This document shows positions 1 through 7,482 of a stretch of 54,883 bases of DNA, in pieces. The position numbers and the translations under genes were made by a program. Numbering within the stretch: position 1 is the stretch's first letter; every line of letters starts with the position of its first letter. Source of the DNA: Prevotella sp. UBA4330. GTDB taxonomy: Bacteria > Bacteroidota > Bacteroidia > Bacteroidales > Bacteroidaceae. The stretch lies in contig DGTS01000026.1 of assembly GCA_002394385.1 (NCBI GenBank), positions 91,078 through 145,960 of the forward strand, written 5' to 3'. A model generated the notes under the pieces. The model worked only from the letters and a program-made list of their open reading frames with translations, did no database searches and was not told the DNA's origin.

Positions 1-2
1 AG

Positions 3-701
3 TGTAACCAGGGTAAGCCACAGGTTAACTACAAAGAGGCTATCACCAAGGAGGTTAACCTCCGCGAGGTATATAAGAAGCAGTCGGGTGGTCGCGGTAA
101 GTTCGCCGACATCATCGTTAACGTTGGTCCCGTTGATGCAGACTGGGACATCAAGGAGAACGGTGGCCTGCAGTTTGTCAACGAGGTTAAGGGCGGTAAC
201 GTGCCTAAGGAGTTCATTCCTTCAGTACAGAAGGGCTTCGAGGATGCAATGAAGAACGGTGTTCTTGGCGGCTATCCTGTTGACTCTCTGAAGGTGACCC
301 TCATTGATGGTTCGTTCCACCCAGTTGACTCTGACCAGTTGTCATTCGAACTTGCAGCACGCAACGCTTACAAGAACGCATGTGTTAAGGCAGGTCCAGT
401 GCTCATGGAGCCAGTGATGAAACTCGAGGTTGTTACTCCTGAGGAGAACATGGGTGACGTCATCGGCGACCTGAACAAGCGTCGTGGACAGGTAGAGGGA
501 ATGGAAGAGGCTCGCAGCGGTGCCCGCATCGTGAAGGCTATGGTTCCTCTGGCAGAGATGTTCGGTTATGTTACCGCTCTGCGTACCATCACCTCTGGCC
601 GCGCAACAAGTTCTATGGAGTACGACCACCATGCACCTGTTTCTTCAAGCATCGCCAAGGCTGTGCTCGAGGAAGTGAAGGGACGCGTAGATCTCGTATA
701 A
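3..701 (+). CDS. fusA: Elongation factor G, C-terminal part (5' end outside window)
   Basis: GTPase that drives translocation on the ribosome; only the last 232 residues are present, about a third of the usual 700. The frame is open from base 3. The opening part fits the start of domain IV (SGGRGKF motif). The EF-G domain V signature PEENMGDVIGDLNKRRG follows, then YVTALRTITSGRATSSMEYDHHAPV near the end, split here as YVTALRTITSGRA and SSMEYDHHAPV. The G domain lies upstream of the window. rpsJ follows after 157 bases, as expected for the distal end of a str operon. There is no internal stop, so this is an edge truncation and not a broken gene. Confidence 0.97.
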   Translation, partial: CNQGKPQVNYKEAITKEVNLREVYKKQSGGRGKFADIIVNVGPVDADWDIKENGGLQFVNEVKGGNVPKEFIPSVQKGFEDAMKNGVLGGYPVDSLKVTLIDGSFHPVDSDQLSFELAARNAYKNACVKAGPVLMEPVMKLEVVTPEENMGDVIGDLNKRRGQVEGMEEARSGARIVKAMVPLAEMFGYVTALRTITSGRATSSMEYDHHAPVSSSIAKAVLEEVKGRVDLV

Positions 702-710
702 TTGACGATT

Positions 711-812
711 TCACTATTTCACAACTTGACGATTTGGCTTCTGCCTGTAACCGATAGTTGTGAAATAGTGATAACAATAGTCGCAGTTGAGCAAATGACT
801 CTTTAACTGCGA
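711..812 (+). other. Two hairpins in the fusA-rpsJ spacer
   Basis: Two perfect inverted repeats sit in the 157-base spacer. The first pairs TCACTATTTCACAACT (711-726) with 756-771, a 16-bp stem with a 29-base loop. The second pairs TCGCAGTT (781-788) with AACTGCGA (805-812). Neither is followed by a T run, so they do not look like intrinsic terminators. They could shape processing or control of rpsJ, or be a short insertion. Confidence 0.6.
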
Positions 813-858
813 TGTTAAATAATATAATTGTTAAACAGTAAAATTGTAAAATTAAGAC

Positions 859-1164
859 ATGAGTCAGAAAATCAGAATCAAACTGAAGAGTTACGACCAC
901 AAATTGGTTGACAAGTCAGCAGAGAAAATCGTGAAGGCAGTGAAGGCTACCGGTGCTATCGTTAGCGGTCCTATCCCCCTCCCAACTCACAAGCGTATCT
1001 ACACCGTGAACCGCAGTACCTTCGTTAACAAGAAGGCTCGCGAGCAGTTCCAGTTGAGCGACTACAAGCGTCTTATCGACATTTATAGCGCTACATCAAA
1101 GACCGTTGATTCGCTGATGAAACTCGACCTCCCCAGTGGTGTAGAGGTAGAAATCAAGGTATAG
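859..1164 (+). CDS. rpsJ: 30S ribosomal protein S10
   Basis: Small-subunit protein S10 (NusE), which also takes part in antitermination. It has 101 residues, the normal length. Family features visible are the N-terminal RIKLKSYDH strand and GPIPLPTHK at about residues 37-45, the exposed loop region. The ATG lies 18 bases after a TAAACAG tract, with no Shine-Dalgarno. In most Bacteroidales I would expect rplC directly downstream. Here a hairpin terminator follows within 40 bases and the next ribosomal gene is 5 kb away, so rpsJ ends the str transcript. Confidence 0.98.
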   Translation: MSQKIRIKLKSYDHKLVDKSAEKIVKAVKATGAIVSGPIPLPTHKRIYTVNRSTFVNKKAREQFQLSDYKRLIDIYSATSKTVDSLMKLDLPSGVEVEIKV

Positions 1165-1200
1165 TAATCTCCCGAAAGGGGAACATTATACGAGTAAACT

Positions 1201-1246
1201 TGCAGCATTGCCGGCATTCATCTTGCCGACGATGCTGCATTTTTTT
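1201..1246 (+). terminator. Intrinsic terminator of the str operon
   Basis: TGCAGCAT (1201-1208) pairs with ATGCTGCA (1232-1239). The stem continues inward through GCCGGCA/TGCCGAC with one mismatch, and seven T residues follow. It is placed 37 bases after the rpsJ stop. Confidence 0.88.
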
Positions 1247-1275
1247 GTTCTGGCATTTGTTGGTTAACGTACTGA

Positions 1276-1485
1276 AAAGATGCCTTTTGCGACAAGATTT
1301 GGGGCTTCTTGTTGCTTTTGTCGCAAACAGCCCCTGTTGTCGTATGCTTTTTGGCAAGAAATGGTGAAATAGTTTTGAGAGTCTCAAAGATTGATAAGGA
1401 ACGCTATGGTTATGACATTGAATTGTCTAACGACATGGAACTGAAGTTCAACCATCAGGGTGCCATCATCGGATATGACGACTAA
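1276..1485 (+). pseudogene. Remnant of a PepSY-like (DUF2874-type) protein gene
   Basis: The last 34 codons before the TAA at 1483 (from about 1381) read as KIDKERYGYDIELSN followed by ELKFNHQGAIIGYDD. This closely matches the C-terminus of the intact PepSY-like protein at 4943-5374 (KIDKEYYGYDVELSN, DLKFSHQGELMGMDD). The same frame is open back to a stop at 1273 but has no ATG, no signal peptide and no recognisable N-terminal half. I read it as the 3' end of a gene cut by deletion or recombination. A good terminator follows at 1521, as it would for a former gene. Confidence 0.75.
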
Positions 1486-1520
1486 TAGTCCGAGTGTATA
1501 ACATTAGTTCACGATTACTG

Positions 1521-1564
1521 CGGGATGCATGATGTTTCTATCATGCGTCCCGTTCCTTTTTTTG
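1521..1564 (+). terminator. Intrinsic terminator after the PepSY-like remnant
   Basis: CGGGATGCATGAT (1521-1533) pairs over 13 bp with ATCATGCGTCCCG (1540-1552), including one G-T pair. The loop is six bases, and TTCCTTTTTTT follows. Confidence 0.88.
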
Positions 1565-1856
1565 CTGCTTTTCAACCCTGTTTTTCTTCTATAAATGGAC
1601 AAAATGTAAATATTACCCTTCTTGTTAACTTTATTTAACTACGCGCAAGAGGTTGTTTTAATAAATATTTATAACTTTACAAAAGACATAAAAAAATAGA
1701 CAAAAACTATTGTTGATGTGTTTATTCTTGCGTCAGACAGTTTTCCTGTCGGCAGATGATATGGCGATGTGAACGGTGTATTTTTTATTGAGTTTCCCTT
1801 ATGATTAATGAGTTTTTTTAACAAGTGATACCTTACAGATTTTAAAATTGGGATGT
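1565..1856 (+). promoter_or_regulatory. AT-rich leader region of the 1857 gene
   Basis: This 292-base stretch has no gene. A sequence close to the Bacteroidetes -7 box, TAACTTTA, occurs near 1670 and would give a leader of about 170 bases. The leader holds a small GACAG/CTGTC hairpin near 1735. The promoter match is imperfect, so this is tentative. Confidence 0.35.
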
Positions 1857-4373
1857 ATGTTAAATAGAGTGTTTATAGCGGTATTTGCAATCTTCTTTAC
1901 TGTTGTTGTGAACGCACAAACCCACGCTGACGCCACGAGTCAGAAGTGGAAGGGAATTGACGTGAATAATGAAGTCATAGATAATCCTGATTATGCAGAG
2001 GTGAACGCTGGACCGGATTATGTCGAGAAGGGCAAGCCTATCATCTTGTTCAATGTTGGCACTGGTTGCTTTGTTATCGAAGGTGGCAGTTGGGGCGTTG
2101 AGGGACGATTGTTCCACCCTGACTTCGGCCGCACCATGTACCTCTATTCCAGCGGGCGTATAAACAGTGGCGTGACAGAGGCAGACAAAGCCAACGACAA
2201 AAACAGTTTCGGTCCTAACATTCCTGGAAATGTGGTGGTCAACCAAGCATGGAAAAATTCTGATCAGTATTGCTTCACAACCATTATGGATTGTGCCCGT
2301 AAATTGGACGGCGTGGACCGACATTATACATTCCAAAGGGTTGAAGACGAGAGCAACACCGACACTTATACATATTACATGTATGAGACACTGAAAAACA
2401 AAGTTTACTATCTCGGTGCCGCATGGGGCGAGTTCCACAACGAGAACGACAAAGGAGATGGGCCGTTGGTCTTTCTTGATGACGACCGCGCATGCTGGAC
2501 TACTGCTCCTGTTATTGGGGTTACTGATAAATATGCTTTGGAGAATGGCGACGAGGTGGAACTGCAGAAACTCTATCAGTGGCGTGTCATATCACGGGAA
2601 GAGTTTCTCGAGGTGCTGAACAGTGAGGAGGAAGGGCTCAACCCAAGCATTTCAAGCCTTATTCCCGACCGTGACTTCACGCGAAACTCTGACGACTTCT
2701 TCGGCAACTGGGTGACATCACCGCTCGGTGATTATGATTACTCTGCCGACTCTGCCGACATACGCTACACATATACTTTTGGCAATTGGAAAAAAGGTGA
2801 GAATCAGCAGAAGCGAAGTCCGCGCTTGATAGACGAGCCGTGGAACTCGCCCGTAAGACTGAAGGTTGTTTTCGACCAAAGTGGAGGCAATGCAGATAAG
2901 GCGAAGAACTCAAAGTTCGGCTTCCTCAGTTTTGAGGGAGTGGGCACTGCGTATGCGCATTTCAAAGTACCCAAGCCGGGATGGTATCAGATAGAGTGTT
3001 CTGGGTTTAGCCAAAGTGCAAATGACAATGATGCGTATATGTTTGCGCGTGTCATAGCCGACGCTGATGTAAGCACGCCGGAAAGCGAATATGCTGTTCC
3101 TCTGACGAATGAGGAACACTATTCTTCGGTTACGCTTAAGAAAGTACCAGATAAGACATATTTCAAAAACAATCATGGCAATTATCTGATGGTGGGTCAG
3201 GAGTTGTTGTATAACGTTGACCAATACCGCGACAAAGTTGCTGTCTGCGTCACCCAGGAAGACATTGACAACGGAATCAGCACCATAAGAGTGGGACTCG
3301 GAAAGAATGTTGCCGTCAAGAGTGGTAAAACAGGCGGCGGATACTATGACACCGACCTTGTTTGCGCTGACGACTTTAGGGCGGTGTATATGGGCTTCGC
3401 GCCTGCATTCTTCTATGAAGATAAGGAAAATTTCGATTACTTGGATGCTGACAAGGAAAGTTATAGGGTATCGGAGTTCACTGCTGCTATTCCGGGAGGC
3501 AGATATAGCGGAGCCACCTACTTGAAGCGTAAGTTCACTACGGGCCAGTGGAACACCTTCTCGTTCCCTGTGCCACTGACAGGCGAGCAGGTGAGAAACG
3601 CTTTCGGACAGGACGCGAAACTGCTGAAACTGCATAGTATAGGCGGATTGTCGAATAGCGAAAACGTGATTGACTTCCAAAGTGTGAACTTGCTGACAAT
3701 AGAAACTGTCATTACACCAGGAACTTTCTACCTGCTGAAACCAACGCAGGAGCCATCGCCAATAGAAGGACCGGGAGGAGAGAAGATAAGTTGCTACTCG
3801 CTTGGGAAACTGCTGTTCAGCACTAATGCACAGGACGAGGGCAATCCAGACTATAACCACCCCGTGATTAAACTTGGCGTGGCGAACGGCAGCGAGGAGG
3901 TTTCTTCGCTCAATGGAACCAACGACGGCAGAGCATACGTCAACTACGTGCAGACTCCAGGATTTGCCTCCTTCAAGGTGAAGGGTGGAATCTATAAGGG
4001 CGGTCCTGCTGGCGAAGGCTCGTATGCCACCAAGGGCTCTTACGCCATGAGCGGCGGCAAGATGTACGAACTGAGCAAGGACACCCCAATCAAGGGATTC
4101 CGCGGCTGGCTAACATTGTCGCACAGTATCTTCGATGATAGCGGCGATGGTACGGCAGCACCCGCGAAGGTCTCGGTTGACGGCGTGACAGACCTCGATG
4201 GCGAGAGTCTTGGCGGTGTGGCCACAGCAATAGAGGGTGTCCAGACGGCAAGCCGCGATGTTGCCAATGGCAATGTGGTTTACGACCTCGCCGGCCGGCG
4301 TGTTGGCACAGTGGGAATGGCCCTGCCTAAAGGTATGTATATCGTGGGCGGAAAGAAACTTCTGGTTAAGTAA
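1857..4373 (+). CDS. Large exported protein with type IX secretion sorting tail
   Basis: An 838-residue exported protein of unknown function. I start at the ATG at 1857, not the TTG at 1848, because it directly begins a signal peptide (MLNRVFIAVFAIFF, ending near VNAQ). The bulk is aromatic- and Asp/Asn-rich and looks like beta-sandwich modules; no catalytic motif is recognised. The C-terminus has VVYDLAGRRV, then LPKGMYIVGGKKLLVK, the pattern of T9SS type A sorting domains in Prevotella: a YDL.GRRV strand, an LPKGxYIV strand and a basic end. That implies export across the outer membrane. A 59-residue acidic ORF starts 26 bases later, the same layout as the 21129/24033 pair. Confidence 0.85.
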   Translation: MLNRVFIAVFAIFFTVVVNAQTHADATSQKWKGIDVNNEVIDNPDYAEVNAGPDYVEKGKPIILFNVGTGCFVIEGGSWGVEGRLFHPDFGRTMYLYSSGRINSGVTEADKANDKNSFGPNIPGNVVVNQAWKNSDQYCFTTIMDCARKLDGVDRHYTFQRVEDESNTDTYTYYMYETLKNKVYYLGAAWGEFHNENDKGDGPLVFLDDDRACWTTAPVIGVTDKYALENGDEVELQKLYQWRVISREEFLEVLNSEEEGLNPSISSLIPDRDFTRNSDDFFGNWVTSPLGDYDYSADSADIRYTYTFGNWKKGENQQKRSPRLIDEPWNSPVRLKVVFDQSGGNADKAKNSKFGFLSFEGVGTAYAHFKVPKPGWYQIECSGFSQSANDNDAYMFARVIADADVSTPESEYAVPLTNEEHYSSVTLKKVPDKTYFKNNHGNYLMVGQELLYNVDQYRDKVAVCVTQEDIDNGISTIRVGLGKNVAVKSGKTGGGYYDTDLVCADDFRAVYMGFAPAFFYEDKENFDYLDADKESYRVSEFTAAIPGGRYSGATYLKRKFTTGQWNTFSFPVPLTGEQVRNAFGQDAKLLKLHSIGGLSNSENVIDFQSVNLLTIETVITPGTFYLLKPTQEPSPIEGPGGEKISCYSLGKLLFSTNAQDEGNPDYNHPVIKLGVANGSEEVSSLNGTNDGRAYVNYVQTPGFASFKVKGGIYKGGPAGEGSYATKGSYAMSGGKMYELSKDTPIKGFRGWLTLSHSIFDDSGDGTAAPAKVSVDGVTDLDGESLGGVATAIEGVQTASRDVANGNVVYDLAGRRVGTVGMALPKGMYIVGGKKLLVK

Positions 4374-4399
4374 CGGTCCGTTGTAAAGGATAAGAGAAA

Positions 4400-4579
4400 A
4401 TGAAAAAGAAAAGATATATAGTGCCAGAGATGGAAGTTGTCTCCATGATGCAGGAGACAATTCTTGCGGCAGCCACCTGTGGATGGGCGCAAGACGGCGG
4501 CGATATTATTGACATCGAGAAACAGGAGGAGGGCGACGACGACGATGAAGACGACGACGACTTCCTCGACCTCGACTAA
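4400..4579 (+). CDS. Small acidic protein, MKKxYxxPExE family
   Basis: A 59-residue ORF. It starts MKKKRYIVPEMEVVSM, passes through ILAAATCGW and ends in an extremely acidic tail in which most of the last 20 residues are Asp or Glu. There is no signal peptide or membrane segment. It shares its start pattern (basic MKK, aromatic, PExE, then a hydrophobic stretch) and its position with the 71-residue protein at 24033: both directly follow a large exported protein with a T9SS-like tail. The function is unknown. A partner, chaperone or precursor peptide of the upstream protein is possible but is only inferred from position. Confidence 0.7.
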   Translation: MKKKRYIVPEMEVVSMMQETILAAATCGWAQDGGDIIDIEKQEEGDDDDEDDDDFLDLD

Positions 4580-4610
4580 CCTTTTAAATTCTGTTTGACC
4601 ATCAATCAGA

Positions 4611-4764
4611 GAGTGATTAGGGTCTAATCACTTTCCAATTGATGCCAAAACGGAGAGTGATTAGGCCCTAATCACTCTCCGTTTTGATGTTTATTGCAAA
4701 ACGCTTTGATGTTTGTACCGAAACGTTTTGATGTTTATTGAAAATCGTTTTGATGCTATCTGCA
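4611..4764. repeat. 22-bp-period repeat array, seven units, with nested palindromes
   Basis: Seven successive 22-base units fill this stretch exactly. Units 1 and 3 hold the palindromes GTGATTAGGGTCTAATCAC (4613-4631) and GTGATTAGGCCCTAATCAC (4657-4675). Unit 2 (CCAATTGATGCCAAAACGGA) is roughly the reverse complement of units 4-7, which share CGTTTTGATGTTTATTG. The second palindrome extends to 19-base perfect arms, 4647-4665 and 4667-4685. The array ends at a TATCT/AGATA mini-hairpin near 4760-4772. No protein is encoded. Arrays of the same period occur at 24595, 38017 and 53556. Confidence 0.85.
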
Positions 4765-4892
4765 CAAAGATATGTGCCGACAAGTGACAAGAAAAGAGGC
4801 CTTCGGGGCCTTTTGTCGTCAATAACCCCTTCTGTCGCAATAACAACAACGGAAAAGCGACGATATGTTATGATGGGTCGGAAGTCTCGCAT

Positions 4893-4900
4893 TATCTTTG
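4893..4900 (+). promoter_or_regulatory. Promoter -7 box for the PepSY-like gene
   Basis: TATCTTTG fits the Bacteroidetes TAnnTTTG consensus and lies 43 bases before the ATG at 4943. No clear TTG -33 box is seen. Confidence 0.6.
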
Positions 4901-4942
4901 CAACAGAAAACAAAACAATAAACAATTAAAAAATAAAAGATT

Positions 4943-5374
4943 ATGAAAAAGATTAAGTTTTTCCTTATGGCAATGATTTGCCTGGTAGTATCAAATGTTG
5001 CAAAGGCTGACGACAGGCCAATATTAGTAGAACAACTTCCTGAAGCAGCGAAGAGTTTCATACAGACTAACTTCGAGGGACTGAAAATCGTTTACGCCGA
5101 GAAGGACTGGAACACTTACGAGTGCATGCTCGAAAACGGCACTAAGGTGGAGTTCGACAGAAAGGGCGTGTGGAAGAAGGTTGATTGCGAAGGCATGAAT
5201 ACCGTTCCCGTTGCTCTTGTTCCTGCTCCCATCCAGCAGTATGTTAACGGTAGTTTCGCTGGTTGCAGCGTAATGAAGATTGACAAGGAATACTATGGCT
5301 ACGACGTCGAACTGTCTAATGAAATAGACCTGAAGTTCAGTCATCAGGGAGAGTTGATGGGTATGGACGACTAA
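4943..5374 (+). CDS. Exported PepSY-like domain protein (DUF2874 type)
   Basis: A 143-residue periplasmic or secreted protein. The signal peptide is MKKIKFFLMAMICLVVSNVA, with cleavage near AKA-DD. Two tandem copies of the small PepSY-like fold follow. Each has a helix of the form LP..A..FI (ILVEQLPEAAKSFIQ at 28-42; VPAPIQQYV at about 95-103) and then a YE..L.NG.KVEFD or YDVELSN..DLKF strand pair. The family is common in Bacteroidetes; its members are thought to be soluble periplasmic proteins, with function unknown. Its C-terminal half is the intact parent of the remnant at 1381-1485, and a single-domain relative follows at 5438. A TATCTTTG promoter box precedes it. Confidence 0.85.
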   Translation: MKKIKFFLMAMICLVVSNVAKADDRPILVEQLPEAAKSFIQTNFEGLKIVYAEKDWNTYECMLENGTKVEFDRKGVWKKVDCEGMNTVPVALVPAPIQQYVNGSFAGCSVMKIDKEYYGYDVELSNEIDLKFSHQGELMGMDD

Positions 5375-5437
5375 CTCGCTACGCCTACATCATATACATA
5401 ACACAGAAAGGATTTGTCAAACTAAAAAGTAGTTATT

Positions 5438-5704
5438 ATGAAAGCGTTTAAACTGATTGTATTGTGCCTCGTATGCATGGTAGCGTTTGCTTCCTGCGAC
5501 CGAAATAGGATTATTACTGCTGACCAGTTGCCTGCTCCTGCACAGGCTTATATCCAGAAGACCCATCCCGGCATTGGCGTTACATACGTTAAGCAGGAGA
5601 AAGAAATCTTCAGCACAAAGTATGATGTGCGTCTTGACAACGGTCTTGAGATCGAGTTCGATGGAGACGGCATGCCTAGGGACATCGACATGGATGTGAA
5701 TTAG
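5438..5704 (+). CDS. Short PepSY-like lipoprotein
   Basis: An 88-residue predicted lipoprotein. The signal sequence MKAFKLIVLCLVCMVAFASC ends in a lipobox with the acylated cysteine at residue 20. One PepSY-like unit follows: ITADQLPAPAQAYIQ at 30-44, then YDVRLDNGLEIEFDGDG at about 66-82. It has half the domain content of its neighbour at 4943. It probably shares that gene's transcript, since the gap is 63 bases with no terminator seen. The role is unknown; membrane anchoring at the periplasmic face is inferred from the lipobox. Confidence 0.82.
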   Translation: MKAFKLIVLCLVCMVAFASCDRNRIITADQLPAPAQAYIQKTHPGIGVTYVKQEKEIFSTKYDVRLDNGLEIEFDGDGMPRDIDMDVN

Positions 5705-5744
5705 AAATTGTGTGAGCGACAGCAAACATGAGTATTGACATACT

Positions 5745-5786
5745 CAACTTTCGCAAGTTGAAGGAGTTAAGTTTGCGAAACTTCAG
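5745..5786. repeat. Mini-copy of the adk-leader insertion element
   Basis: A 42-base sequence. CAACTTTCGCAAGTTGAAGG at its left end and TTTGCGAAACTTCAG at its right end match the two ends of the 207-bp element at 50725-50931 (CAACTTTTGTAAGTTGAAGG and TTTGCGAAACTTCAG), with the interior missing. CAACTT and AAGTTG also form a small hairpin. No flanking duplication is seen here. Confidence 0.65.
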
Positions 5787-5901
5787 TTAACAGATTTATT
5801 CTGTTCAGTTATGGTAATGTTTAAATATGTATTCATGGAAATTATGTTTCTTTGCGGCTTCTAAGTGAAGGAGATAAATGGTAAATACTACTAAAGCGCG
5901 A

Positions 5902-5935
5902 AGAGGAGGCGAAGGTGCCTCCTCTTCTGCTTTTT
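5902..5935 (+). terminator. Terminator or attenuator hairpin upstream of the rplC promoter
   Basis: AGAGGAGGC (5902-5910) pairs perfectly with GCCTCCTCT (5917-5925) around a six-base loop, followed by TCTGCTTTTT. It probably ends transcription from the PepSY-like genes. A short ORF overlapping it (5878-6090) has no family features. Confidence 0.75.
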
Positions 5936-6033
5936 ACTTCTTCTTCCGATCTGTTACATCAAGTCAAAGTATAAAAAATCTTAAAAGTTTAGGTTTTAGA
6001 GACGGTGGTGTTGTCCGTGTCATTAATAATGTG

Positions 6034-6041
6034 TACCTTTG
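6034..6041 (+). promoter_or_regulatory. Promoter of the rplC-led ribosomal protein operon
   Basis: TACCTTTG is a consensus Bacteroidetes -7 box. GTTG at 6010-6013 is a matching -33 box 20 bases upstream. Transcription would start near 6047 and give a leader of about 175 bases. Confidence 0.75.
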
Positions 6042-6106
6042 CACCCGCTATTGTGCGTATTGCGCTGGTTTGAAGCCATCAATACACTGATTTAGAACAA
6101 CTTAAC

Positions 6107-6188
6107 CTTCAATCGGGAAGAAGTGAGCGGTTCTTTTTTAAGTGTCTTAGGATTGAAGAACACGGCGCGAGAACACTTAAAAAAAGAA
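6107..6188 (+). promoter_or_regulatory. Predicted H-type pseudoknot in the rplC leader
   Basis: Two interleaved stems are visible. CTTCAATC (6107-6114) pairs with GATTGAAG (6151-6158). TTCTTTTTTAAGTGT (6131-6145), which lies in that first loop, pairs with ACACTTAAAAAA (6173-6184) plus GAA (6186-6188), with one bulged A. The order a-b-a'-b' makes a pseudoknot ending 35 bases before the rplC ATG. This is the usual place for autogenous control by a ribosomal protein (for example L4 in other bacteria). The ligand is unknown and I cannot match it to a named RNA family. Confidence 0.6.
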
Positions 6189-6223
6189 AAATCATTTATT
6201 AATCAATTTTATTTTAAACTGAA

Positions 6224-6838
6224 ATGCCAGGATTATTAGGAAAGAAAATCGGAATGACTTCCGTTTTCAGTGCCGACGGCAAGAATGTGCCGTGCACTGT
6301 TATCGAAGCTGGCCCTTGTGTTGTTACTCAAGTGAAGACCGTTGAGAAAGACGGTTACAAGGCTGTTCAGTTAGGTTTCGGCGAGGCTAAGGAGAAGAAC
6401 ACTACTAAGCCAATGCTGGGAATCTTCAAGAAAGCCGGCACAACACCAAAGGCTCACTTGGCCGAGTTCAAGTTTGACGAGGAGTTGAACCTCGGAGACA
6501 CAATCACAGTGGAAATCTTCAACGACGCCACTTTCGTTGACGTTGTTGGCACCTCAAAGGGTAAGGGTTTCCAGGGCGTTATGAAGCGCCACGGATTCGG
6601 CGGTGTTGGTCAGAGTACACACGGTCAGGACGACCGCGCCCGCAAGCCGGGATCTATCGGTGCTTGTTCTTACCCTGCAAAGGTGTTCAAGGGCATGCGC
6701 ATGGGCGGCCAAATGGGAGGTGACAGAGTGACTACTCAGAACCTCAGAGTGTTAAAGGTAATACCAGAGAGCAACCTTCTCGTAGTGAAAGGTAGCGTTG
6801 CTGGCTGCAATGGTTCAACCGTAATAATCAACATGTAA
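6224..6838 (+). CDS. rplC: 50S ribosomal protein L3
   Basis: Large-subunit assembly protein L3, 204 residues, normal length. It begins MPGLLGKKIGMTSVF. The long internal loop toward the peptidyl-transferase centre is seen as KGFQGVMKRHGFGG (about 115-128) and RKPGSIGACSYPAKVFKGMR (about 146-165), both strongly conserved. It is the first gene after the promoter at 6034 and the pseudoknot leader. The stop overlaps the rplD start by one base (TAATG), so the two are probably translationally coupled. Confidence 0.98.
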   Translation: MPGLLGKKIGMTSVFSADGKNVPCTVIEAGPCVVTQVKTVEKDGYKAVQLGFGEAKEKNTTKPMLGIFKKAGTTPKAHLAEFKFDEELNLGDTITVEIFNDATFVDVVGTSKGKGFQGVMKRHGFGGVGQSTHGQDDRARKPGSIGACSYPAKVFKGMRMGGQMGGDRVTTQNLRVLKVIPESNLLVVKGSVAGCNGSTVIINM

Positions 6839-7467
6839 TGGAAATTAACGTATTTAACATCAAAGGTCAGGAGACCGGAAGAAAGGTTACGTTAAACGAA
6901 TCTATCTTCGGAATTGAACCGAACGACCACGTCATCTACCTCGACGTGAAGCAGTTCCTCGCTAACCAGCGCCAGGGCACAGCAAAAGCCAAGGAGCGCA
7001 GCGAGCATGCAGGTTCTACACGCAAACTTATCCGTCAGAAGGGTAGTGGCGGCGCACGTCGCGGCGACATCAACTCTCCGCTGTTGAAGGGTGGTGGCCG
7101 TGTGTTTGGCCCTAAGCCACGCGACTACAGTTTCAAACTTAACAAGAAGGTTAAGGTTCTCGCTCGCAAGAGTGCTCTCGCATACAAGGCTCAGGAAGAC
7201 GCTATTGTCGTTGTTGAAGACTTCTCAATGGAGGCTCCAAAGACTAAAGATTTCATAAACATTGCTAAAAATCTTAAAGTTGACGACAAGAAGGTGCTTC
7301 TCGTTTTGCCAAAAGTAGAGAAAAATGTATATTTGTCGGCTCGTAACTTGCAGAAGGCAGAAGTGATGACTGCATCGGCAATCAACACTTACAAGATTCT
7401 CAACGCTGACGTTCTCGTCATCGCTGAGAGTTCTTTGCAGGCTATCGACGAAGTTTTAACAAAGTAA
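6838..7467 (+). CDS. rplD: 50S ribosomal protein L4
   Basis: L4 lines the peptide exit tunnel and in several bacteria represses its own operon. It has 209 residues. The tunnel loop RQGTAKAKERSEHAGSTRKL (about 45-64) and KGSGGARRGDINSP (about 68-81) are the family hallmarks, followed by GGGRVFGPKPRDYSFKLNKK. The start codon shares one base with the rplC stop. Because it is the classic leader-binding regulator, L4 is a natural candidate for the ligand of the 6107-6188 structure; that is inference. Confidence 0.98.
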   Translation: MEINVFNIKGQETGRKVTLNESIFGIEPNDHVIYLDVKQFLANQRQGTAKAKERSEHAGSTRKLIRQKGSGGARRGDINSPLLKGGGRVFGPKPRDYSFKLNKKVKVLARKSALAYKAQEDAIVVVEDFSMEAPKTKDFINIAKNLKVDDKKVLLVLPKVEKNVYLSARNLQKAEVMTASAINTYKILNADVLVIAESSLQAIDEVLTK

Positions 7468-7482
7468 TTAGGAGATACAGAC

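Noticed and set aside
4611..4764. Possible CRISPR array
   Set aside because: Units follow each other directly with no unique spacers, the period is only 22 bases, and no cas gene is nearby.
4738..4929. 63-codon ORF in the repeat array
   Set aside because: It begins inside the 22-bp repeats and covers the PepSY-like promoter; it is not protein-like.
5878..6090. 70-codon ORF before rplC
   Set aside because: It spans a terminator hairpin and the rplC promoter and has no family features.
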